Of a stretch of 64,000 bases of DNA, positions 34,956 to 42,206 are shown one piece after another. The position numbers were made by a program, and so were the translations under genes. Position 1 is the stretch's first letter. Every line of letters begins with the position of its first letter. Under the pieces are notes generated by a model. That model saw only the letters and a program-made list of their open reading frames with translations, was not told the origin of the DNA and did not search any database. This DNA comes from Nocardioides caeni. Lineage in GTDB: Bacteria > Actinomycetota > Actinomycetes > Propionibacteriales > Nocardioidaceae. The DNA lies in the NCBI RefSeq assembly GCF_004912195.1, contig NZ_STGW01000004.1, forward strand, positions 256,485 to 320,484. The letters run 5' to 3'.

Positions 34956-36036
34956 GGGCTACGGCCTGGCGACCGCCCGGAGCGTGCGGTCCCTCCGCTT
35001 CAACGGCCCGGGGACGGCCCTGACCCTCGAGGAGCTCGCGGCACCCACACGGGGGTCCGGCGAGTGCCTGGTCAGGGTCGGCTCGGTCGGCCTCTGCGGC
35101 TCCGACGCCCACATCGTGTCGGGCCACACCCCGACCGGCCACCTTCCGATCACGCTCGGCCACGAGATCGCCGGCACCGTCGTCGAGTCCTCCGCCGGTG
35201 CGCACGTCGCCGTCGGCGACCGGGTGTTCGTCAACCCGATCCTCGGCTGCGGGACCTGCCGCGCCTGCGCGGACCAGGAGACCAACCTCTGCCCCCGGCG
35301 CCGGATGCTCGGCATCCAGGTCGACGGGGGCCTGACCCAGCTGCTCGCCGTCCCGGTCGGCAACGTCGTGCCGCTGCCGCCCGGGACCGACCTCCTCTCC
35401 GCCGCGCTGATCGAGTCCGCGGGCACCGCCCACCACGCCCTGCGGGTCGCGGCCGTGCGAGCCGACGACCTGGTCGTCGTCGTGGGGGTGGGCGGACTCG
35501 GCATGCAGGTGCTGCGCCTGGCCCGCTCGCGGGGCGCCCGGGTCCTCGCGCTGGACCTGGACCCCGCGTCGCGGGAACGGGCCCAGGAGGCCGGTGCCGC
35601 GGCTGCGCTCGACCCGTCCACCGAGGACGTGGCGGCCCAGCTGGCGGCGCTCGGCGCGGGCGACGGGTGTGACGTGGTGATCGACTGCGTGGGCGCCGCT
35701 GCCACCACCGAGGGGGCTCTCGACCTGCTGCGGCCGGGCGGGCGCTGCGTGGTGATCGGCATCGGCGTCGACGCACCGAGGCTCCCCCCGCCCGGTGTGT
35801 TCGTACGGCGCTCGCTCACCCTCTCCGCCGTCTACGCCTACAGCGCCGCCGACATCGCCGCCGTGGTGCGCGCTACCGGCGACGGCACCCTGCCCCTGCG
35901 GCCCTCCGTGAGCCGGGTGGTGGGACTCGACGAGGTCGAGGACGCCCTGGCCGACCTCGAGGCGCGCCGCGGGTCGCCGGTACGCATCGTCGTCGACCCC
36001 TGGCTCGGCACCTCCCACTCCTGGAGCTCGACATGA
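34948..36036 (+). CDS. Zinc-dependent alcohol dehydrogenase
   Basis: A 362-residue medium-chain dehydrogenase with both zinc sites: catalytic ligands in GLCGSD, and GHEIAG; and the four-cysteine structural lobe CGTCRACADQETNLC. The NAD loop is VGVGGLGMQVLRLARSRG. It resembles threonine and polyol dehydrogenases in layout. It begins at the ATG that overlaps the thioesterase end and overlaps the next SDR by four bases. It would oxidise a secondary or cyclic alcohol. Confidence 0.9.
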   Translation: MFEGYGLATARSVRSLRFNGPGTALTLEELAAPTRGSGECLVRVGSVGLCGSDAHIVSGHTPTGHLPITLGHEIAGTVVESSAGAHVAVGDRVFVNPILGCGTCRACADQETNLCPRRRMLGIQVDGGLTQLLAVPVGNVVPLPPGTDLLSAALIESAGTAHHALRVAAVRADDLVVVVGVGGLGMQVLRLARSRGARVLALDLDPASRERAQEAGAAAALDPSTEDVAAQLAALGAGDGCDVVIDCVGAAATTEGALDLLRPGGRCVVIGIGVDAPRLPPPGVFVRRSLTLSAVYAYSAADIAAVVRATGDGTLPLRPSVSRVVGLDEVEDALADLEARRGSPVRIVVDPWLGTSHSWSST

Positions 36037-36785
36037 CCACCGACCTGCTCGCCGGACGCCGCATCCTCGTGACCGGAGGCAGCCGCGGCCTCGGCCTGGC
36101 CATGGCCCGGGCCGCCGGGGAGGCGGGCGCCGAGCTGGTCCTCGCCGCCCGCAGCCGCACGCAGCTCGACGTCGCCGTGACCGGCCTGGCCGCGGACGGC
36201 ATCGCCGCCCGCGCCGTGGCGACCGACCTCTCCGATGCCGCACAGGTCGCGGACCTGGTCGCGTCGGTGTCCGAGGGCGGACTCCACGGCGTCATCCACG
36301 CCGCCGGCATCCAGCACCGCGAAGCGGCCGCCGACTTCACCGACGACGACCTGCGCCGTGTCCTCGACGTCAACCTCGAGTCGCCGTTCCGGCTGACCCG
36401 GGAGCTCGTGCGCCACGACGCCTGCGACACGCTGCGCAGCGTGGTGCTGGTCGGCTCGCTCGGCAGCTCCATCGCGATCCCACGGGCCGTGGCCTATGCC
36501 GCCTCCAAGGCCGGCCTCCTGGGGCTCGCCCGCACGCTCGCCGCGGAGTGGGCGCCGCGCGGAATCCGGGTCAACGTGCTCTCCCCGGGCTACTTCCACA
36601 CCGAGCTCACCGCCGACCTGCTCGACGATCCCGTGCAGCACGCACGGGTCGTCGGGCGGATCCCGATGGGACGCCTCGGGCAGCCCGCCGAGCTCGGGGG
36701 CGGCGCGGTCTTCCTGCTCTCCGACTGGGCCAGCTACGTGACCGGGCAGCAGCTCATCGTCGACGGCGGCTGGCTCGGCGCCTGA
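36033..36785 (+). CDS. SDR family oxidoreductase
   Basis: A 250-residue short-chain dehydrogenase: TGGSRGLGLAM, HAAGIQHR in the NNAG position, VGSLGSSIA with the serine, catalytic YAASKAGLLG and the C-terminal IVDGGWLGA. The NNAG motif reads HAAG, a mild variant. The reading frame overlaps the alcohol dehydrogenase (ATGA) and leaves two bases before the creatininase-like gene, so the four genes form one operon. Confidence 0.9.
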   Translation: MTTDLLAGRRILVTGGSRGLGLAMARAAGEAGAELVLAARSRTQLDVAVTGLAADGIAARAVATDLSDAAQVADLVASVSEGGLHGVIHAAGIQHREAAADFTDDDLRRVLDVNLESPFRLTRELVRHDACDTLRSVVLVGSLGSSIAIPRAVAYAASKAGLLGLARTLAAEWAPRGIRVNVLSPGYFHTELTADLLDDPVQHARVVGRIPMGRLGQPAELGGGAVFLLSDWASYVTGQQLIVDGGWLGA

Positions 36786-36787
36786 CG

Positions 36788-37396
36788 ATGGAGATCGCCC
36801 TCGGCGCCACCACCACGTCCCGCGTGCGCTGCGGCGCGGCGGTTCTCGTTCCGGTCGGGTCGACGGGTCAGCACGACCCTCGCCTGCCGCTGGACACCGA
36901 CACCGAGCTCGCGGTCGCGGTCGCCGAGGCGGCGGCGAAGCTGCTGCGACGCCGACGCATCGACGTGGTCGTGGCCCCCGCCGTGGCCTACGGAGCGCCC
37001 GGTCGCCATCCGCAGGCCGACGGGTCGCTCACCACCAGCACTCCTGTGCTGCAGGCCCTCTTGGTCGACCTAGCCCGTTCGGCCCGATCGTGGGCCGAAC
37101 GCGTGGTGTTCCTGACCGGACACGACGGGAACGTAGGAGCCGTCGAACGCGCCGTCGCGCAGCTGCGCTCCGAGGGGATGCTGGCGTCGTCCGCCGTAAG
37201 GCTGCTCGAGAACCCCGCTGCCCCTGCGGACAACCGGATGAAGACCTCCGTGATGCTGCACCTGCGACCGTGGCGCTTCCGGTCCGGCCGCGATCGGGCG
37301 GCGAGCTCCGAAGAAGGCAGGGAGCTGCTCGACCTCGTCGCGTGGCACGTGGCGCAGGAGATCTTGGGCTCACACGGAGTCGGCACGCCGCTCTGA
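36788..37396 (+). CDS. Creatininase-family protein (MftE-like) with lost active-site residues
   Basis: A 202-residue protein close in layout to creatininase and to MftE, the peptidase of mycofactocin maturation (VPVGSTGQHDPRLPLDTDTE, FLTGHDGNVGAV, MKTSVML). The family GS-T-E-QHG reads GSTGQHD here, so the metal-binding Glu is Gly27. The HAGxxETS motif reads ADNRMKTS, so its histidine and glutamate are missing. His29, Asp36 and His112 remain. It is probably not an active peptidase of the usual kind. It ends the thioesterase operon beside two dehydrogenases. Confidence 0.75.
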   Translation: MEIALGATTTSRVRCGAAVLVPVGSTGQHDPRLPLDTDTELAVAVAEAAAKLLRRRRIDVVVAPAVAYGAPGRHPQADGSLTTSTPVLQALLVDLARSARSWAERVVFLTGHDGNVGAVERAVAQLRSEGMLASSAVRLLENPAAPADNRMKTSVMLHLRPWRFRSGRDRAASSEEGRELLDLVAWHVAQEILGSHGVGTPL

Positions 37397-37973
37397 AGCG
37401 AGGGGGGCGACCGCAACGCGACATCTGCGACGGAACCCGCTCGTGAGGATCTGAGCAGTTGTTGATCTGGCAGACGCCCACTCCCTTTGCGGGGAGTTGG
37501 GCATCTCTGCCTGCGCGTCGGACGCGCTCGTGCCCTAGTCGACCCGCATCCGCGTGGTGCTCCCGAGGAGCCTGGGCGACGAAGACATGCATGCTGCGGA
37601 CACCGTCGGAGCTCAACCACGCCTGGCAAGATTCGAAATCTCAGATGCCGCGCCTGTCGAGGCTGCGCCACGCGAAGTGATTTCATCCGCCCGCCGACCT
37701 CTACGAACTCACCCGCACCATCGTGTGCTGACGTCGCCGACCGCATCCCCGATTCTCATCCCCGCTACGTTCGACCGAAGACCGAAGTGCCACACACCTC
37801 TTGCATTCTCGGCGCGGAAACGTCCGGCGTAATCCCTGGCACCGCCGGAGCTACCGCGTCCCCCTATGCCCGAGAAAGTTCACGTCGCGTCCGTGATCGC
37901 TCGAGCAGTTGACGATGCTTTAGGAGACCAGGAGGGGTGCAACCAGCACCCACGGGACCGAAACGGGCACGCG
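37397..37973. other. Intergenic stretch at the left edge of the island
   Basis: I see no convincing gene here. Short open frames exist, but none has a plausible ribosome site or recognisable protein. Apart from the hairpin at 37476-37502 the only feature is the change of base composition from the very GC-rich cluster to a more mixed sequence, so one end of the island may be in this stretch. No copy of the tRNA-Ala 3' end is visible. Confidence 0.5.
37476..37502 (+). terminator. Possible terminator after the thioesterase operon
   Basis: GCCCACTCCC and GGGGAGTTGGGC pair with one or two bulges around TTTGC, 80 bases after the operon stop. No T-run follows. Confidence 0.35.
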
Positions 37974-38300
37974 ATGAGCAACGACGAGCAGCATCCCGAT
38001 CAACCCGCCCTGTGGGACGAACCCACACCGGAATCGGCGCCGACGCGGAGGCGCACCCGACCACGCCAGGAGGCCGCTCCCCCAGCGCCGCCGAGCGCTG
38101 TTGCCGACCCCCAACCCGGCCCCGCCGGTGAACGCCTCTGGACCGCCGCCGACGTGGCGACCTACCTCGGCGTACCCGTCAAGACCGTCTACGCGTGGCG
38201 CAGCCGAGGACGCGGGCCCAAGGGATTCCGCATCGGCAAGCACCTCCGTTGGCGGGTGGTTACGGTCTTCGGATGGTCGCTGGAACAGGAGCGCAAGTAG
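37974..38300 (+). CDS. Small helix-turn-helix protein (excisionase/MerR-like)
   Basis: A 108-residue protein: a charged, proline-rich N-terminal half and then a HTH_17 domain (TAADVATYLGVPVKTVYAWRS, GFRIGKHLRW) as in excisionases and plasmid regulators. The ATG at 37974 is chosen because the homologous part begins well after it; an ATG at 37866 is also open. It overlaps the next gene by one base (TAGTG). Such genes are common on actinobacterial integrative elements, where they control excision or transfer genes. Confidence 0.7.
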   Translation: MSNDEQHPDQPALWDEPTPESAPTRRRTRPRQEAAPPAPPSAVADPQPGPAGERLWTAADVATYLGVPVKTVYAWRSRGRGPKGFRIGKHLRWRVVTVFGWSLEQERK

Positions 38301-38650
38301 TGATCGTCGAGAAGGCCTGTCCCCGATGCGGCCGACCGTTCTTCGTCTCCGACCGGCCGAAAGCCGGACGCCCGCGTCGATGGTGCAGCGGCACCTGCCG
38401 GCGGCTCGCCTCTGAGGAGCGGCGAGCCGCGCAAGCGGGGCACCCGGTCATCACGTCCGTCACCGAACCGGTGAGCCTGGAGCAGCACGTGAGGGCCGTC
38501 CTCGACTCCCCCAGTGCCTGTCGACGCATCCTGCGTGAGATCCATGACCGCAGTGCTCGCGGCGAGCTCGTAAACGCGAAATGGAGCTCAGTCGCTGACG
38601 AACTTGCCCGCCTCCGTCAGCCTCCCAGGGGCAACCGTTGGATTCGTTAG
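38300..38650 (+). CDS. Small zinc-motif protein of unknown function
   Basis: A 116-residue basic protein that I do not recognise by name. Near the N terminus CPRCGRPF is followed 17 residues later by CSGTCRR, a likely four-cysteine zinc site; the rest is helical and ends in a basic tail. The GTG at 38300 follows AGGAG by about nine bases and shares one base with the HTH gene stop, so the two are co-expressed. Homologous pairs occur on mobile elements; a DNA-binding role is inference. Confidence 0.62.
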   Translation: MIVEKACPRCGRPFFVSDRPKAGRPRRWCSGTCRRLASEERRAAQAGHPVITSVTEPVSLEQHVRAVLDSPSACRRILREIHDRSARGELVNAKWSSVADELARLRQPPRGNRWIR

Positions 38651-38659
38651 CCGGATTGT

Positions 38660-38682
38660 GCCGGACATCCTTCAGGTCCGGC
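38660..38682. terminator. Hairpin between the zinc-motif gene and the NERD gene
   Basis: A seven-pair stem GCCGGAC/GTCCGGC with a nine-base loop, lying over the end of the convergent NERD reading frame. Confidence 0.4.
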
Positions 38683-39488
38683 GAGGAGCGGAGGATCGGT
38701 CAGGGCGCTGCGGCGTACGACCTTCAGCGGCTTTGAACGCCGTCTCTCGGTAGACCTTCAGCTGCTCGAGGAGGTGCTTGGCAGCCTCGTGTGGCACGGG
38801 CGGACCGTCCAACTGAAGAAGCCAATCGATGAGCTTCCTGTCGTCGACGAACCGCACGCCATCGATCACCTTGCCGTCCGGGACCGTCCCTCTCACCGCT
38901 CCCCACAGCACCACCGCGGCCTGCACCCTCACGGGCTGTTGGCGCGCGCGATGCTTCGCTCCGCACTCCGCCGTAAGCATGGACCTGGCAAGGGCCTGTG
39001 CCCTGACCGCCGCCTTCTTCGCGGACGCAGTCATCTCCGCGACCGCGTTCACATCGACCGAGCTGCGCCACTTGGAGTCCAGGACCACGACGCCGCCCGA
39101 CCGCGTCACGACCACGTGATCGAGGTCCCGTCCTGCAGCGTGATGCTGTCGACCCAACCCCAGACGAGCCGCCGCCGCTTGGCCTTTCTCAGCTCCGAAC
39201 GCGTGTTGTCCTCACCCCAAGCACCACGAAGCTGCCAGATCGCCGTGACTTCGTACGCCAGGAAGGCCGAGTTGATGAGGTGAAGAGCAGCAGCGAGCAG
39301 GCCGGCATGAAGGAGACCGATGACGTACCACCGCGCCGACAGATCACTGTTGCCGAACGGCACCGAGATGAGCGCTGCACATGCCGCAAACCCACGATCA
39401 GGAACGCGATGATACCGAGATTGCGGCGCACCCAACGCCACCGCAGCCGCTTCAACTCACGCCGTGGGAATGGCTGGCACGAACGCAT
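38672..39488 (-). pseudogene. NERD-domain membrane protein gene broken by two single-base frameshifts
   Basis: Three overlapping minus-strand frames join into one sensible protein of about 270 residues: a basic start (MRSCQPFPRRELKRLRW), a membrane helix, a second helix, then GEDNTRSEL, DLDHVVVTRSGGVVVLDSKW, the core of the nuclease-related NERD domain, and a helical tail. The frame changes near 39391-39393 and near 39127-39129. Both sites are GGG runs, and one added G at each restores the frame and gives a proper DGDLDH. This is either a decayed gene or two homopolymer base-call errors. Confidence 0.7.
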
Positions 39489-39899
39489 GTCACCCCCTCC
39501 GCCTCTGCTATCGGCCCCGAACCACGACCGTCTCGGTTGTAATCAACGAGATTCGTCGCTGCCCGTCAGCGGTGTGACCCATTCGCGGCGAAATGACGCG
39601 GGCGCGCCTCGCTCACCTCCGAGCCGTCATTCTTGGTTCATGGGCACCGAAGAGCGTCAGTCACCTCCCCTTGTCGACCAGCTCGCCGATCGAACGGCGC
39701 GGACCGCGGAGCGACTTCCTGCCGTGGTTGAGGAACTCGAGACTGACGCCGGCGCGTTTGGAAGCAACAGCCAAGCCCGTCTGGACTTGAATCGTCTGCG
39801 CGCACTCAACCGCGACGTATCGCCACAAGGCCGCGTGCGCCGCCGCGGGCGGCCTGACTAACCTCGTCGTTGCGCGACATCGAACAACCGGAGACGCTG
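39489..39899. other. Stretch without a convincing gene
   Basis: The divergent promoters of the NERD gene and the GIY-YIG gene should lie here. An open frame from ATG 39640 to 39861 would give a 73-residue charged protein (MGTEERQSPPLVDQLADRTA), but it lacks a ribosome site and I do not call it. Confidence 0.4.
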
Positions 39900-40721
39900 G
39901 TGTTGACTTTTAACGACCTGCTGACGCTGGAGGGGGTCGACCCTCTGCCGGTGCGGCTTGTACGGCATCAAGATGGTCGCTTCCGAGCGGGGCGCCTCTA
40001 CGAGGCATGGCGCAGTGACCGGGCCGCCTTCGAGTTCTACCAATCAACTCAATCACGCGACGTGTTTCCGGAGCAGTCCATGCTCGCCAGCTTCATCGTC
40101 ACCGAGGCCCGCAAGACGGTGTTCGTGGGGCTGTACAGCGTCGGCAGCCGCGGTGCATGTCCCCCCGGTACCAGGGATCGCCTCCTCGACATAGACGTGT
40201 CAGGTGAGAATCAATACGACCTAGCGTTGCTCGAAGACATGGCGGATTACCGCGACCGAGTCGTTATCGATTGGGGTCCCGGCACGCGCTCCTGGGTTCA
40301 GCGTGCGGTGAACCAGCCCAAGCCTATCCTCGAGATCGCTGAGCAGTACGAACCGCGATTTCCTGGCTTCCGAAACTTCACGCGCCTCATCGACGAGATT
40401 CCAACGCTGCCCATGGGGTGGCAACAGGTTCTCCGTAGCGTCAAGGGCATCTATCTCTTGGTCGACGTGGAAACCGGTAAGCAGTACGTCGGCTCAGCCA
40501 AAGGAGCCGACAGCCTCCTGGGCCGATGGCTGACCTACGCCACCGACGGCCATGGAGGCAACCTCGCACTGAAGGCGGCCGGGAGGAAGGGGCGGCGGAC
40601 GTATCAGGTTTCGGTGCTGGAGGTGGTAGATGAGAACACCCCCGACGAGACGATTGAGCAGACCGAGTCCTTCTGGAAGTCGAAGTTGCTCAGCCGGCAG
40701 TTCGGCCTCAACCTCGGCTGA
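39900..40721 (+). CDS. GIY-YIG nuclease-domain protein
   Basis: A 273-residue protein. The last 95 residues are a GIY-YIG fold: GIYLLVD (about 183), YVGSAKG (196), LLGRW with the catalytic arginine, and ESFWKSKLLSRQFGLN with the metal-binding glutamate. The first 170 residues form an unassigned domain that could recognise DNA. The GTG at 39900 follows GGAG by six bases, better than a TTG at 39870. Lone GIY-YIG proteins of this layout occur in restriction and defence loci and in mobile elements. The sequence is less GC-rich than the catabolic genes. Confidence 0.82.
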   Translation: MLTFNDLLTLEGVDPLPVRLVRHQDGRFRAGRLYEAWRSDRAAFEFYQSTQSRDVFPEQSMLASFIVTEARKTVFVGLYSVGSRGACPPGTRDRLLDIDVSGENQYDLALLEDMADYRDRVVIDWGPGTRSWVQRAVNQPKPILEIAEQYEPRFPGFRNFTRLIDEIPTLPMGWQQVLRSVKGIYLLVDVETGKQYVGSAKGADSLLGRWLTYATDGHGGNLALKAAGRKGRRTYQVSVLEVVDENTPDETIEQTESFWKSKLLSRQFGLNLG

Positions 40722-40891
40722 GGGCCACTCGTACTCGTCGATTCGAGGGGCACACCTACTCAGCGCTCGGCCCGCCACGAACCCTGCAAGCCGATGATCC
40801 GTCGCACGCGGCGGATCGACGCACGTCGCCGATCGGCGGTCACTCGGCGCGCCGATCTCTTCGACCGGCCTGTGAACGAGATGCTTGGATC

Positions 40892-41443
40892 ATGAGACCG
40901 GAGTGGGTTGCTGCGTGGGCTGCTGTCGCGACGGCCGTCATCTACGTCGGCCTTGGCGGCCTGGCAGCGTTGCAAATTCGCGAGATGCGCAAGGTCCGCC
41001 AACTCAGCTCACGGCCCTATGTGGTTGTCGATTTCGAACTGCGTCGGTCGTTGGTCTACGTCCTAATCACGAACATCGGTCAAACGCCAGCAATCGACGT
41101 CGACATTGCCTGGGACAAGCCGCTCCAGACGGTCGGGGTGCTGGCTGAGCCCAAGGACGCATCCGTTTTTAAGGCCCCGATTCCCATGCTCGCGCCCGGA
41201 CGAGAAATCCGTGTCGCCTACGGGATCTCAAGCAAGGTGCTCAACGAGCCAGGCCTTCCACTTCGCTACACCGCGACGGTGACTTACGCGGACTCGGGCC
41301 CGCGGCCTACACGGCACTCAGAGCCGAACGTCCTCGACCTAGAGCTCTATCGGGACGCCGCCGTCGGTCCCAAGGGAATCACGGAGCTGGTGGAGGAGCT
41401 CGAGCGAATTCGCAGGGCCATTGCAGGTGGTCGACCGAACTAG
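40892..41443 (+). CDS. Membrane-anchored protein of unknown function
   Basis: A 183-residue protein with one N-terminal membrane helix (about residues 5-27, VAAWAAVATAVIYVGLGG), a basic stop sequence (QIREMRKVRQ), and a soluble beta-rich part (RPYVVVDFELRRS, VYVLITNIGQTPAIDVDI) and a short helical end. The beta part looks like an immunoglobulin-type or membrane-proximal sensor domain. I cannot name a family. It lies 170 bases after the GIY-YIG gene, same strand, so a shared role is possible but unproven. Confidence 0.65.
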   Translation: MRPEWVAAWAAVATAVIYVGLGGLAALQIREMRKVRQLSSRPYVVVDFELRRSLVYVLITNIGQTPAIDVDIAWDKPLQTVGVLAEPKDASVFKAPIPMLAPGREIRVAYGISSKVLNEPGLPLRYTATVTYADSGPRPTRHSEPNVLDLELYRDAAVGPKGITELVEELERIRRAIAGGRPN

Positions 41444-41633
41444 CGCCATATGCTTCCTCGGGAGGTCGCACGCTGCACGCGGCGGTCCGTCTCGGCCGCT
41501 TTGTGGCGGCTTGACGCAGGTCCAGCAGCGCGAGGAGGCGCGCGACCCTATCCGCCGTGGTTGCCCCTGATGCTGACGTGTCGGTACCTACTGGCATCGT
41601 CGGACCTGTCAGATCGTCGTTGGGAGATGAATC

Positions 41634-42194
41634 GTGGTCGCACCCGAGGTGGCACAGCTGGCAGCCCAGCTTGCGGAGCTTGTTGCGCGGAACGCGGCTG
41701 GAGCTGTCGCCAGCCGGATCAGCGCAATCCGCGCGCGCAAGCTAGATCAAGAGGCAATGAATGAACTTATTGAGCTTGTGAATGACCTGATCGCAGACAA
41801 GAACGAACTGATCGGAGTGGCGACGGCGTTTGAACAGGAACTCGTGGCGCAGCGGGTCTCTGACAGCGACATCAGCTACATCACTTCGGAACTGCTCCCT
41901 GTGGTTGAGCAACTCGTTGGCCTGGCCAGTGATGACACGGAAGCTCGCGAGGCGCTCGATGCCATCAAGGGTCTGGTCACACCCGAAACGCTGACGATCC
42001 TGCAACTGGTCGGGTTTAACTTCAGACGAGCGATCGGCGAGCCGCTGACAACGTTGGTGGAGCGCCTGATCTTGAGCAAGATTCCAACGCCGGACCGAGC
42101 CGCCGAGCTCCAGGCTCTGCAACTTCGGCAGCAGACCGCCTATTTTGAAGCACTTCTTGACCCAGAGGTCCGGCAGCTGCTGACTCAGGACTGA
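41634..42194 (+). CDS. Helical protein of unknown function
   Basis: A 186-residue protein that appears almost wholly helical, with an early Ala/Arg-rich helix (LAAQLAELVARNAAGAVASR) and several amphipathic heptad-like segments. No motif is recognised and there is no signal or membrane segment. The GTG at 41634 follows GGAG with eight bases. It is convergent with the SIR2-STAND gene, ending 12 bases from it, so it is not in that operon but could belong to the same module. Confidence 0.62.
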   Translation: MVAPEVAQLAAQLAELVARNAAGAVASRISAIRARKLDQEAMNELIELVNDLIADKNELIGVATAFEQELVAQRVSDSDISYITSELLPVVEQLVGLASDDTEAREALDAIKGLVTPETLTILQLVGFNFRRAIGEPLTTLVERLILSKIPTPDRAAELQALQLRQQTAYFEALLDPEVRQLLTQD

Positions 42195-42206
42195 GTGCGC
42201 GACTGA

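Noticed and set aside
36033..37396. A mycofactocin biosynthesis locus
   Set aside because: Only an MftE-like protein with a broken active site is present; no MftA precursor, MftB, MftC radical-SAM or MftD gene is seen.
37625..37650. GATTCGAA as a remnant of the tRNA 3' end (left attachment site)
   Set aside because: Only the T-loop-like seven or eight bases match and the flanking sequence does not; such a match is expected by chance.
39385..39395. GGGTTTG as a programmed minus-1 frameshift site in the NERD gene
   Set aside because: The phase fits, but the second break in the same gene has no slippery sequence and both breaks are at GGG runs, so base-call error or decay explains both more simply.
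40885..40895. TCATGAG at the start of the membrane-protein gene as another regulon box
   Set aside because: It contains the start codon, lacks the GAA end, has no palindromic extension and stands in the island and not in the catabolic cluster.
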